Assembly: GCA_017505675.1 (NCBI GenBank)
Contig: JAFVOV010000018.1
Coordinates: forward strand, 1-27,009
Direction of reading: 5' to 3'
DNA length: 27,009 nucleotides
Source: Clostridia bacterium
Lineage (GTDB): Bacteria; Bacillota; Clostridia; Christensenellales; Borkfalkiaceae
Every line of letters begins with the position of its first letter. The first letter of the stretch is position 1. Position numbers and translations under genes: made by a program. Shown here piece by piece: positions 13,422-22,470 of this stretch. The notes under the pieces were generated by a model, which made no database searches, was not told where the DNA came from, and was given only the letters and a program-made list of their open reading frames with translations.

Positions 13422-15413
13422 TTATACACCCCATTCAGCCCACAAGTTATATAAGTACCCTGCGCTACCAGCGTTGGTTTCTCTAATAATGTTGAGCCTT
13501 GAGCAATCCGCTTTGAACGCTTTTTGCTCTGCTTTTAAGGTAGTTGCGTCAAACTTATCAGGATAAATTTTTAAGAGAGCGTATCTTACGAAAATGCTTT
13601 CATAACAAATCCTATCAGAAAGTAATTTATATAATTCGGGGTCAGAAGTTTCGTAATGCTTAATTGCCGCGTACGCTTCGTCAATGTTCTTATTCCACAC
13701 AAGCAACGTGCCGTACGGGAAATATTCCGCTCTAGTATTTTCAGAACCGACGTCACCGCCCATACCTAGAACGTCTCTATTGTAGTTCATCTGCAAACGC
13801 CAAGTATTAAAATAATCCAAAAGCGCGGGCGCTGCATCTTTATAATAGCAATAAAAGAAATCGGTAATAAGTTCTTCTACGTTGAGTTCAGGGGTATCGC
13901 TTAATTTGCTTTCAAGATAAAGCCTTAACTCCATCCATCCACCACTAGCGCCTCCCGGGCTACCTTCGTGGAAAGAGAAGTATACGCCGTTATCCCTAAA
14001 CCATCTATATGTGTTTTGTAACGCTTCAAAGTTATTTAGCGGAATACGATAGGTGTGGAAATAACAGCCGTACCACCAAATCATAACGTTATCACAAACC
14101 GCGTGTAATTTTTCTAAAACTTCTCTATGACCGCTGTTATCGGATGAGTAAAAATCTTTATGCATAACCATACGGAGCGGAGCAAATTGAATACAAAGTT
14201 TTTCGTCACACTTAACTTCTTCTGCAATAGGTAACCAACCGCCATTACCGTCTTCTTTTACTGGCGGGTCGTAAGTTTGTTGATAACAAATAATTACCAA
14301 CAAATAGTCGTTGTTTCCGTTTAAAGTTTCAAGTTTTTTGTCAACGAGTTTAATTAGTTCGTTAGCGTATTTGATGAGTATTGCAAGATTAGAGTCGTAT
14401 TGCGCTTTGTGCGCCTTACAGTCGTTACAGTCACACCAAGCGCTAGTATCTTGTTGAATAAGTGAAGTTTGAACTAACTCATTACTTTCCGAAATGCGCT
14501 GCGCCATTCTATCGGACATTATATCAAGCATATCGTCAATGCCGTTGCCGTCAAGGTCAAAGCCGGGGTTGCCGTCGCCATCAGTATCCCAAAGCGAAGA
14601 AGTGAAACATAATTCGTCAGTATCTCTAAAGTAATAAGATTTACCGTCTATATTAGTATAAGTTTCTTTAAATTCCGACGGTGGAAACCATATCAAAGAG
14701 TTATGCGTCCAACTTTCAGCATTATCGTCAGGCATAATCCAAACGTTATATTTTGACATAAGCCCAGTTCTATATTGCCATTCTACGTCTTTAACGATAG
14801 CGTCAGGCGCGCCTTGTGAAACGGCTATTGCCGGATTATGCAAGGTGTCAACTTTAGGTAAACTGATTTCAGTTACTTGGTTGATTTTGTATGCTTCTGG
14901 CGCGTAATATTCATAGTTAAAATAAAGCCTTAAAAAAGCGTAAGTTCCGCGAAGTGTCCCCCAAACGGTGCTACCTTTAATAAAGATACTGTTATCTACG
15001 GTTTTAATTACGTAACCAGAATAGTTAGTATCAGAAATTTTTAAACCTTTATCTTCAGAGAAAGAAGTTTTACCTATAGATATAATTTTAGAATTAGCGT
15101 CGTAAGTAACTTGGTCGTCAGTTTTAATGGGTAACGTTACGCCTGTGGATTCTTTTAAAAGCATTTGCATATCTTGAGCGGCAAAATCTTCTTTTTGAGA
15201 ACTTTCTTTAGGTTTAACGATAACGTAATCAGACTGACCGTTTTTAATAAAATCGGTTGCAGTATATTCAATAGTAATACCATCTGGATTAAAAACGCTA
15301 GTTTTAACCGTATTATCGCCGTCGTTACCATCGTCTTTAGGTTTACAAGAAACCGCGCCGAACGTCATAACGAGCGCTAAAATTATACTTAATAAACTTA
15401 TAATTTTTTTCAT
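13422..15413 (-). CDS. DUF4838-containing lipoprotein, putative glycoside hydrolase-like
   Basis: This is a 663-aa lipoprotein (lipobox GAVSC, C23). Residues ~45-190 look like the alpha/beta domain that precedes the barrel in GH20, GH67 and GH115-type enzymes (KEDFAAQDMQMLLKESTG ... ISIGKT ... GTLRGTYAFLR). Residues ~200-560 match the DUF4838 type (PF16126), including SLIQQDTSAWCDCNDCKAH with C327, C329 and C332. A Ca-loop-like insert, WDTDGDGNPGFDLDGNGIDD (275-294), has the DxDGDG/DxDGNG spacing of thrombospondin-3 or dockerin calcium loops. DUF4838 proteins are frequent in glycan-use loci, and a glycosidase role is often assumed. Here it is probably the extracellular enzyme of the locus, acting before import (inference). 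AGGAG lies before the ATG. The stop of the gene upstream is 12 nt away, so the genes are in one operon. Confidence 0.75.
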   Translation of the reverse strand: MKKIISLLSIILALVMTFGAVSCKPKDDGNDGDNTVKTSVFNPDGITIEYTATDFIKNGQSDYVIVKPKESSQKEDFAAQDMQMLLKESTGVTLPIKTDDQVTYDANSKIISIGKTSFSEDKGLKISDTNYSGYVIKTVDNSIFIKGSTVWGTLRGTYAFLRLYFNYEYYAPEAYKINQVTEISLPKVDTLHNPAIAVSQGAPDAIVKDVEWQYRTGLMSKYNVWIMPDDNAESWTHNSLIWFPPSEFKETYTNIDGKSYYFRDTDELCFTSSLWDTDGDGNPGFDLDGNGIDDMLDIMSDRMAQRISESNELVQTSLIQQDTSAWCDCNDCKAHKAQYDSNLAILIKYANELIKLVDKKLETLNGNNDYLLVIICYQQTYDPPVKEDGNGGWLPIAEEVKCDEKLCIQFAPLRMVMHKDFYSSDNSGHREVLEKLHAVCDNVMIWWYGCYFHTYRIPLNNFEALQNTYRWFRDNGVYFSFHEGSPGGASGGWMELRLYLESKLSDTPELNVEELITDFFYCYYKDAAPALLDYFNTWRLQMNYNRDVLGMGGDVGSENTRAEYFPYGTLLVWNKNIDEAYAAIKHYETSDPELYKLLSDRICYESIFVRYALLKIYPDKFDATTLKAEQKAFKADCSRLNIIRETNAGSAGYLYNLWAEWGV

Positions 15414-15425
15414 AATATTCTCCTA

Positions 15426-18400
15426 TTAAGAAACGGTTACGTTCACGGTCTTTAGACCTATGTTACCTGCGGCGTCCTTTGCCATAAAGACGAACTGATA
15501 ATTACCCTTAGCGGTAAACTTATAAGTAAAGCCTTCTGCATTAGAAACCGTTGAATCAATAATTCCGTCTGCGTTAATAACGTAAAGAGTTATGTCTGTA
15601 ATAGATGCGTCCTTATTATCGGTAACGTTAATATCAGAAAGTTCAATTTCAACTTCGTCATCAACCGAATATCTTGCTTTTAATTCTTTTTCAAGCGAAA
15701 TTTCCGGAGCAAGAACGTCAAGAATTTCTACGGTATATTGCGGAGTTTTAACCTTGCCTGCGCCATCAACCGCCGAATAAGTTATATAGTATTTATCGCT
15801 CGGTAAACCGCTTACGTAATATTCCCTATCCGCAGGGAGATTTTTAAGTTCTTTACCGCCGTCTTCTTTGACGTAAACGTTACTTCCGTCAGCGCCCTTT
15901 CTATGAACGGAAACCGTCACAGTTGAATACGGGTCAAGCACGTCGTAAGCAATAGCCGAAAGAACGGTTAAAACAGAACCGGGTTGAAGCGTAGGAACAA
16001 ATTCGCCGTTGATTGCTGCGTTTGGCGCAATTTGGTCTTTATCCATATACTCATCAAACCATTGTGAAGATATGGTGTTAAGCAAAACGCTACTCTCTTT
16101 CTTTACACCGTTAAACCTTAACGTTGCATACGCTCCGCCTTCACTAAAGCCCGTGAACGGCGCGCCGTTTGCAAAAGTTTTAACTTCAACGTAAGTGTTT
16201 CCACCAGGACGAGCAGTTACGCCGTCAAGATTAAACTTTATTGTTCCGTTATAATTAGTTAATGAATATTCTAACCCGTCGTTTACAGCGAAAGTAATAT
16301 ATACCCCACCGTGCATAAAGTAAGTAAATTCGAGGTGATTTTCTGCATTTAACTTATCGGTTAAAACAAGCGTTACTGATTCATAGTTGGGTATAGCGTC
16401 GGGAACGAAATCGTATTTTAATCCGTCTGCCATAACCGTATTGATAAAGTCAATAGAAACGTCAGAATTAAACGTTAATTTTAGACCACCGTCTTCAAGC
16501 ATAGTTTTATTAACGGCGTTATTTATATTTCCGCTATTATCAACTGATGCAAAATACGCTTTTGGGTCAATAACGTTTTTGTAAAGTTTATTGCCGTCAG
16601 CATCTTGTTTGTGAATGGTATAAACGGTTACGCCTTTCTTATTTACGGCTGTAGATAAAATTACTTTACCCACCGTATCCGCTTCATTAGTAGTGGTGTA
16701 AGTTTCTGGCGCTTTATCGTAAATACAGATATACGGTATAACCTTTTCACGATATTCTGTTATGCCGTTTGCCGTTGCGGTATAGCGGATGGTAACCGTT
16801 TCAGGGCAAGCACATTCAGTTAACTTCGCGTCGTTTATAGCCGTGCAGTCTTTAACCGTCCAAAGCCCGTCAACCGTTTCAGGTTCGGTAGATGCGCCGT
16901 AATAAGCAGTAATTTGCGTTTTAACGCCTTTAGCAGAACCTGATGAATATTCATTCAAAATAAGTTCTGGAAGTTGATATTTTTTACCGCCTATAATATA
17001 TTTAGGTAATATCACTTCTTCGGGGAAACCTTCATCCTTAAACATAGGGCCCGTGCTTGCGTTACAGGTGATTTCATAGTGGAAAACGTATTCTTGCCCG
17101 ACATAGTCTTTAGCGTAATATTGAACGAGATATTTACCCGCCTTTTCCGCTAAAAATCTACCTTTTTCAGGAACTATAACGTCGGAAGAGCCTTCGTGCA
17201 TAACGAAAACTTGAACGTCAAGCGCGCCAGAGCCACCGCCCATAATCGCTTCGGGTAAGTATACGTATTTACCCTGTTCAACTTCTTTAACGATTTCATC
17301 TTTTAAGCCTGCGTTGATGTTTGCAAGTTTATCTTTCGCTTCAACAACAAGCACTTTTTTGTTAGCGTTGCCGTATCTATCAACGGCAACGTATTCAACG
17401 TAATATTTGCCTGCGGTAGTAGGTGTGAAACAACCGTCAGTTATGGTAACTTCACTAGCGCCTTTGCCGTTAGCAAAATCATATTGAGCGTAAACTTTAA
17501 GCGTTGTTGAATAGCCAAGTTTATTTCCGTCGCGAACGATATAGTTAAGCGCAGGATATTTTGTGTTCACAATAGCGTTAGGAAGATTATCTTCAGAATA
17601 ATTTTCACCAAAATCAATTATGATATCAGGCGCAACGGTATCCCTAACCTTATCAGAAGTAATTTCTTTACCATTGATTTTAGTAAACATTACCGTTGCA
17701 GGGTCAGTACCCGTGAATTCCGTACACTCTACCGTCAAAATCGCTTTGCCGTCGGTAAAACCGCTCCACGCTTCGTTGGTCATAGTAGTATCGTCATAAT
17801 CTAAAACTTTAACTTTATCGTGAAAGCGCTCGTTTGAATTTCTCCACGTGTTGTTCGTGAACAATAATTGCAATTCTTCGTAATCAAAATAAAACTGTTG
17901 CCAGTCAAGTGTAAAGTCACGCGCCTTGCCCGCGTTTTCATCAACGCCGGGGCGACCCGTGTTGCGGTGCGCGTTCATAAAAGACATTCTTGCCGTAGTG
18001 CCGTATCTACCGTTAGTAACCCAACGCCCTTGAGGTGTGTCGTATAAAAGCGCGCCAAGCGGGTTGTTGTTGGCTTTAGTTAAAATTTCGCAAAAGTATT
18101 GGTCTGGTTCTTGGAAAATTTCAATGGTAATAACGTTTTCGGGGTCGTAAATATCGGTAAACTTAAAGATAATTCTGCCGAAATCTTCTTTACCATAAGT
18201 GAAATCCGGGTCAACGTTTCTTAAACCGTAACCGGGTTTTTTAGGAAGAATATACCATTCAATAAGTGGTTCATCTCTATCAAGTTCTTCAAAGTCAATA
18301 ACTTCGCTATAAGTTGCAACGCCAGACTGCGTAAGTTTAAGAACACCGCCACTTACGCCAGTTAAAAGTTCGTGTCCGCCGTAATAGAAACTATCGGTTG

Positions 18401-18782
18401 ATTTACTCATATTAAAAAGCGGTAAATCAACGTAAATTTCCTTTTCTATAGAATGTGTTACCCCGCCTATTTGCGAAGCGTAAACCAGTTTATAAAGCCC
18501 GTACTGATTAAGGGTTACGCTTGAGCCTGAAAGAACGGTTCCGTCGGGCGCGAACATGGTAGCAGTAGCGTCAACCTTATCGTTACCAACTTGAATTTTT
18601 GCGGTTGGAATTTGATAAGACGCGCCGTAATCTGCTTCGGTAAGTATTTCTGCTGAAAGGTCAACTAATTCCGCGCCGAGAGCGCCGTTATTAGTGAGCG
18701 CAACAGGAACTACTATAACCGCTAAAAGCATCATTACCACCATAACTAGCGTAAGTAATTTTTTATTCAAAATATTTCTCAT
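15426..18782 (-). CDS. Large secreted multi-domain beta-sandwich protein (1118 aa)
   Basis: A signal peptide (about residues 1-37, core LLTLVMVVMMLLAVIVVPVAL, cleavage near GALGAE) directs export. I do not recognise a named family over the whole length. Residues ~130-370 look like a concanavalin/laminin-G-type jelly roll (FYYGGHELLTGVSGG ... RIIFKFTDIYDPENVITIEI ... FTDGKAILTVEC). A second such region lies at ~760-920 (VTLVLTDKLNAENHLEFTYF ... TYVEVKTFANG). Between and after these are Ig-like domains with the pattern GKYYVEYVAVDRYGNANKK, and the C-terminus is VTDNKDASITDITLYVINAD ... GNYQFVFMAKDAAGNIGLK. No cell-wall anchor motif is seen. Its place directly after the permeases and before the DUF4838 lipoprotein suggests extracellular glycan binding. 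AAGGAG lies 8 nt before the ATG. Confidence 0.65.
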   Translation of the reverse strand: MRNILNKKLLTLVMVVMMLLAVIVVPVALTNNGALGAELVDLSAEILTEADYGASYQIPTAKIQVGNDKVDATATMFAPDGTVLSGSSVTLNQYGLYKLVYASQIGGVTHSIEKEIYVDLPLFNMSKSTDSFYYGGHELLTGVSGGVLKLTQSGVATYSEVIDFEELDRDEPLIEWYILPKKPGYGLRNVDPDFTYGKEDFGRIIFKFTDIYDPENVITIEIFQEPDQYFCEILTKANNNPLGALLYDTPQGRWVTNGRYGTTARMSFMNAHRNTGRPGVDENAGKARDFTLDWQQFYFDYEELQLLFTNNTWRNSNERFHDKVKVLDYDDTTMTNEAWSGFTDGKAILTVECTEFTGTDPATVMFTKINGKEITSDKVRDTVAPDIIIDFGENYSEDNLPNAIVNTKYPALNYIVRDGNKLGYSTTLKVYAQYDFANGKGASEVTITDGCFTPTTAGKYYVEYVAVDRYGNANKKVLVVEAKDKLANINAGLKDEIVKEVEQGKYVYLPEAIMGGGSGALDVQVFVMHEGSSDVIVPEKGRFLAEKAGKYLVQYYAKDYVGQEYVFHYEITCNASTGPMFKDEGFPEEVILPKYIIGGKKYQLPELILNEYSSGSAKGVKTQITAYYGASTEPETVDGLWTVKDCTAINDAKLTECACPETVTIRYTATANGITEYREKVIPYICIYDKAPETYTTTNEADTVGKVILSTAVNKKGVTVYTIHKQDADGNKLYKNVIDPKAYFASVDNSGNINNAVNKTMLEDGGLKLTFNSDVSIDFINTVMADGLKYDFVPDAIPNYESVTLVLTDKLNAENHLEFTYFMHGGVYITFAVNDGLEYSLTNYNGTIKFNLDGVTARPGGNTYVEVKTFANGAPFTGFSEGGAYATLRFNGVKKESSVLLNTISSQWFDEYMDKDQIAPNAAINGEFVPTLQPGSVLTVLSAIAYDVLDPYSTVTVSVHRKGADGSNVYVKEDGGKELKNLPADREYYVSGLPSDKYYITYSAVDGAGKVKTPQYTVEILDVLAPEISLEKELKARYSVDDEVEIELSDINVTDNKDASITDITLYVINADGIIDSTVSNAEGFTYKFTAKGNYQFVFMAKDAAGNIGLKTVNVTVS

Positions 18783-18800
18783 ATAAATCTCCTTTATTCT

Positions 18801-19685
18801 TTAACCTTTCAAGCCACCCATAGATACGTTGCCCATAAGTTTGTCTTGGAAGATTATAAACAATATAAGAATAGGTATGAAAAGTATCATACAGCCAGTA
18901 AGTTTCATAGGAACGCCGTTCATACCGTGAACCGATATTCCGTTGAACGCCCACAAACCGTAAGCAATGGTCGGATGCGTTGGAAGATAAATTATTGCTG
19001 TTTCATATTCGTTCCAGTCACGGATGAAAAGTATAAGCATAATAGCGCCGAAGGTTTTTATTGCTAACGGCATAATTACACGCGTCATAACCGTCCATTC
19101 ACTTGCGCCGTCAATTTCCGCCGCCTCGGAATACCCTCTAGGTATACTCTTAAACGAAGCGTAGAAAACTAGCGTGTATGAAGTTGCAAAGTGCGCTCTC
19201 ATAAGCCAAATCCCGTAAATTGAATCGTAAATACCAAGCGTGCGTACAACTTCAATTTCAGATGCGAGCGCGCCGACTACGGGGAGAGCCATCATAACAA
19301 GTATGTAAGTATATAAAAACTTACTGAACTTAAAATCGAATTTAGCCATTGCATACCCTACTATACACGGTATCAACGCGCCGAAGAAAGATGCGCCGAG
19401 AGAATATAGTAAAGAGTTTAAAAGCATTTCGCCAAAGCCTACCCAAACGTAACCACCGCTAACCGACCTTACTTTAATGGTGAAGTTAGCAAATGCCTTT
19501 GAATAGTTAGAGAACATCCATTTTTGCGGAAGCCCTAAAACGTTATAATAAAAGTCTGCATCATAATCTTTAAAACTTGTATACCCTGCCCAAACTAGCG
19601 GAACGATTAAAGATATTGTATATAGTGCCAAAACGACGGCTAAAATTATGATAAACGCGTTGATTTTATTTATACTCTTTTTCAT
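18801..19685 (-). CDS. CUT1-type sugar ABC transporter permease (MalG-like)
   Basis: This is a 294-aa inner-membrane permease with six hydrophobic segments. The EAA loop that docks the ATPase is EAAEIDGASEWTVMTRVIMPL (about residues 182-202), and the C-terminus DKLMGNVSMGGLKG is typical of MalG/CUT1 partners. It pairs with the permease encoded directly upstream and the binding lipoprotein at 20681-22417 to import oligosaccharides. No ATPase gene lies in the window, as is common in Firmicutes where a shared MsmX-like ATPase serves several importers. The start codon is 3 nt after the upstream stop, and its AAGGAGGAC ribosome site is formed by the last three codons (Lys-Glu-Asp) of the other permease. 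Confidence 0.93.
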   Translation of the reverse strand: MKKSINKINAFIIILAVVLALYTISLIVPLVWAGYTSFKDYDADFYYNVLGLPQKWMFSNYSKAFANFTIKVRSVSGGYVWVGFGEMLLNSLLYSLGASFFGALIPCIVGYAMAKFDFKFSKFLYTYILVMMALPVVGALASEIEVVRTLGIYDSIYGIWLMRAHFATSYTLVFYASFKSIPRGYSEAAEIDGASEWTVMTRVIMPLAIKTFGAIMLILFIRDWNEYETAIIYLPTHPTIAYGLWAFNGISVHGMNGVPMKLTGCMILFIPILILFIIFQDKLMGNVSMGGLKG

Positions 19686-19688
19686 AAA

Positions 19689-20606
19689 TTAGTCCTCCTT
19701 TGGCCCTATTTTTTCAAGTACGCGTTTTACACAGATGGTTATAGGCGCAATGATAATCGTGAATATTACGCCCATTGCGGAAAGCCTTGGGAAAACCGTC
19801 ATTGACGCAAGGTCTGATTGCGTTTCCCTAAACAAATAATACCCTATAGTGTAAAGTTTTGCGTCTGCGCTAGTTCCGTAGAATGAGAACAAGTTGAATT
19901 TATTAGTAAAGAACCCTGTAAGTTTAGCAAGCGTTAAAACAACGAAGGTTGGCCATACGCCCGGAACGGAAATATACCAAAATTCTTTAATCCCCGTTGC
20001 TCCGTCAAGGTTAGCCGCTTCGATAACGTCTTGTGAAATACCTGACATTGTGCCTGAATAAAGTATTACGTTAGCGCCAAAACTTACCCAAACGTAATAA
20101 ATCATAACCGACGTAAACGCCCTATCAGTTTTACCGAATAAGAAACTTTCAACGTGTCCGCCACCGAGTTTTGTAACGATTTCAGGAATAGCGTATTCTA
20201 ATAGGTAGGTATAAATTAAAACCATAACTATTGAAGAAACGATAGTCGGCAAGAAAAGAATAATTCTAAAGAAAGTGCTTAACGCGTATTTTTTTGCAAT
20301 GTAGAAAGAAAAGAACAGCGTAAGCGGTAATATAATAACCATTTCCACACCGAAAAGTAACGCGGAATTCTTTATTGCGTAAGAGAATACGCCACCACCA
20401 ACTATTTCGCTGAAAACTTTTTGATAGTTACTAAACCCTACGAATTCATAACCCGTTGCCGTATAAGTTTTAAATGAAAGCAATATACTGTTGAAGTTTA
20501 CGAACAAATAGAAAATTGCGTTTTGAACTAACGGAAAAGCAAGAAGCAGACAATAAAAAATTATCTTTTGCCTTTTCCTTGAGTTGATTTGTTTTGCTTC
20601 TTTCAT
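19689..20606 (-). CDS. CUT1-type sugar ABC transporter permease (MalF/UgpA-like)
   Basis: This 305-aa permease has about six membrane segments. The first follows a basic N-terminus (KEAKQINSRKRQKIIFY), so the protein is oriented Nin. The EAA loop is EAANLDGATGIKEFWYISVP (about residues 209-228). The PF00528 permease core and the FNSILLSFKTYT and FVGFSNYQKVFSE segments are typical of the UgpA/MalF side of CUT1 systems. AAGGAG lies 6 nt before the ATG, at the foot of an intercistronic hairpin (20616-20653). Together with the MalG-like protein it forms the channel for the sugar bound by the lipoprotein upstream. Confidence 0.93.
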   Translation of the reverse strand: MKEAKQINSRKRQKIIFYCLLLAFPLVQNAIFYLFVNFNSILLSFKTYTATGYEFVGFSNYQKVFSEIVGGGVFSYAIKNSALLFGVEMVIILPLTLFFSFYIAKKYALSTFFRIILFLPTIVSSIVMVLIYTYLLEYAIPEIVTKLGGGHVESFLFGKTDRAFTSVMIYYVWVSFGANVILYSGTMSGISQDVIEAANLDGATGIKEFWYISVPGVWPTFVVLTLAKLTGFFTNKFNLFSFYGTSADAKLYTIGYYLFRETQSDLASMTVFPRLSAMGVIFTIIIAPITICVKRVLEKIGPKED

Positions 20607-20615
20607 ATTTTCTCC

Positions 20616-20653
20616 TTTTAAGGGCGATTAAATATTATAACCGCCCCTTAAAA
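20616..20653 (-). promoter_or_regulatory. Intercistronic hairpin between binding protein and permeases
   Basis: Arms TTTTAAGGGCG (20616-20626) and CGCCCCTTAAAA (20642-20653) pair with a single bulge around an AT-rich loop. The stem ends right beside the AAGGAG site of the MalF-like gene. Hairpins at this place in sugar operons often protect or terminate part of the mRNA, giving more binding protein than permease. Here it could also limit access to the ribosome site. Confidence 0.55.
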
Positions 20654-20680
20654 ACCTTAATCTAATATTCGTTTGTTTAA

Positions 20681-22417
20681 TTAACTCCAGTATTTTGAAT
20701 ATGTGCTTGCCCAGTTTTTAACGTTAGTTCCGTCTTGAATACCGTTAAAGTAAATTGCAGCGTGGTCGTAGTCTTGAAGCGATTTTATAGTTTGATTTCT
20801 TAAATATAGTACAGCATCTATTTCTCTACCGTCTTTAATATAAGATTCGGGTAAATCCGTCCATTTTGTAATGTTAGGATTTTCTTTATAGAACGCAGTA
20901 TTAGCACTACCGCCAACTACTACAGCGTCTTTGCGGTATTCTATCATAGTTCTTGCATAATACGGAAGTGATGCAAGTTGAGTTTCTGTAAAGTTCACTT
21001 CACAGCCCCTAGTTGCGCCAACTATCTTGGTGTAGTCAAAAAGCATTTCGTCAGTAAATAAGAATTGCAAGAACTTTTTAGCCGCGCCAAGTCTATTTTC
21101 AGGCGTATATGCGCTGATAAATGAAAGCGCGTTAGTTCCTACAGAATAAGAGTTCGGGCCTTGATATTCATCTTGGTCGGTAGGTTTCGGGAACGCCATA
21201 ACGCCGTATTTAGATTCTTCTCTAGTGGGCGCGCCAAGGTTGGTGTGCGCGTATTCAAACGAAGGCGCTGCTTCGTTAATCCAGTAGTTACCTTCTAAAA
21301 GAATTGCTATAGGTTGATTAGTACCTAAAGTACTGTTAATAAAGTCTTTTTGGGTATCCATGTGCGTTCTACCACCGATAGCGCCACTATTGTGATATTC
21401 GTTCTCTAAAATTTCTTCAAAGAACTTGGTTGCCCAATACCAACCTGACTGACGGTAAACGTTATAACCATTTTCATAAGTTAAATCAAGTTCTTCTAAA
21501 ATAGGATAGCCGTTTTCATCAAACTGCATTGCAGAATAAGAATTTTCCCTTTCAACTTTAATAAGTCTAGTTGCTTTACCTACGGGGTTAGCAAGAAGTT
21601 CAGATTCTTCTCTTTCAATAGAGTTCTTAAATTGATTTACGTAAACGTTTCTATAAGACGCGGCACCACCCGGCCAAGTTACGGGTACGCCACCGATTTT
21701 TGTGATATGTTCACAAAGCGCGAAAAATTCTTCAAAGGTTGCCGGTTGACCGTCGTCATAGTTGCCGTATTCGCCGTCAGGGCCTGCGCTTAATTGACTT
21801 CTGTCAGAACCGTTTTGACCGAGTTCCCCGTCAAGACCGTAATAAAGATTATTATCTTCAAAATATTTTACGTTATAGTTTACTTGGTAAACGCATTCAT
21901 AGTTAGGTAACGCGTAGTATTTACCCGCGCCGTGCGTTTTGGTGTTAAAATCATAAGTAGTATCAAGGTAGGTTGAAAAACAATTTATCAACTTATCCGC
22001 AATACTTTTGGTTTCACCAAATTCAGTAAGCGGCTCAGTTACTATATCGGTAATATCCATCATAGCGCCAGAGTTAATATATTCGTAATAGGTAGAACCG
22101 TCACTAAAATAAATATCAATATCGTTGCCCTTTATAGTTTGGAGCAATGAAAGCCCCGTGAAGTCAGAACCGTTTTCATATAAAACCTGAACGCCGGTTT
22201 TTCCGTCTTCAAAAGGTGTGTTAGCGTATCTCTTTTCAAACTTATCGATTGCAGAAATCAACCAAGCATCACCGAAACCGTAGTTTTGGTTACCGATATA
22301 AACTTGAGTTTTCGTTTCGTCAATGTCTATACCAGGACCACCGCATCCAGCAACGGATATACCAGTGAACAACATAAGCACGCTTAAAAGTGTACATAAA
22401 AGTTTTTTGAGTTTCAT
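20681..22417 (-). CDS. Sugar ABC transporter substrate-binding lipoprotein (CUT1)
   Basis: This is a 578-aa lipoprotein with lipobox VAGC (C25) after the core LCTLLSVLMLFTGI. The fold and motifs are of the family 1 extracellular solute-binding proteins: an early strand TQVYIGNQNYGFGDAWLISA, a mid region with YYALPNYECVYQVNYNVKYF and TFEEFFALCEHITKIGGVPV, and the late AAKKFLQFLFTDEMLFDYTK. It is longer than a typical maltose-binding protein (about 370-420 aa) and closer to the long oligosaccharide binders of Firmicutes. It is the first gene of the locus, with AAGGAG 7 nt before the ATG and a good promoter 50 nt further upstream. The ligand cannot be read from sequence; the downstream GH20 gene suggests hexosamine-containing oligosaccharides. 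Confidence 0.9.
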   Translation of the reverse strand: MKLKKLLCTLLSVLMLFTGISVAGCGGPGIDIDETKTQVYIGNQNYGFGDAWLISAIDKFEKRYANTPFEDGKTGVQVLYENGSDFTGLSLLQTIKGNDIDIYFSDGSTYYEYINSGAMMDITDIVTEPLTEFGETKSIADKLINCFSTYLDTTYDFNTKTHGAGKYYALPNYECVYQVNYNVKYFEDNNLYYGLDGELGQNGSDRSQLSAGPDGEYGNYDDGQPATFEEFFALCEHITKIGGVPVTWPGGAASYRNVYVNQFKNSIEREESELLANPVGKATRLIKVERENSYSAMQFDENGYPILEELDLTYENGYNVYRQSGWYWATKFFEEILENEYHNSGAIGGRTHMDTQKDFINSTLGTNQPIAILLEGNYWINEAAPSFEYAHTNLGAPTREESKYGVMAFPKPTDQDEYQGPNSYSVGTNALSFISAYTPENRLGAAKKFLQFLFTDEMLFDYTKIVGATRGCEVNFTETQLASLPYYARTMIEYRKDAVVVGGSANTAFYKENPNITKWTDLPESYIKDGREIDAVLYLRNQTIKSLQDYDHAAIYFNGIQDGTNVKNWASTYSKYWS

Positions 22418-22470
22418 TTTGCATCTCCTTTTGCATATAATTTTGCCATAACGGCTTTTTTACATTATCA

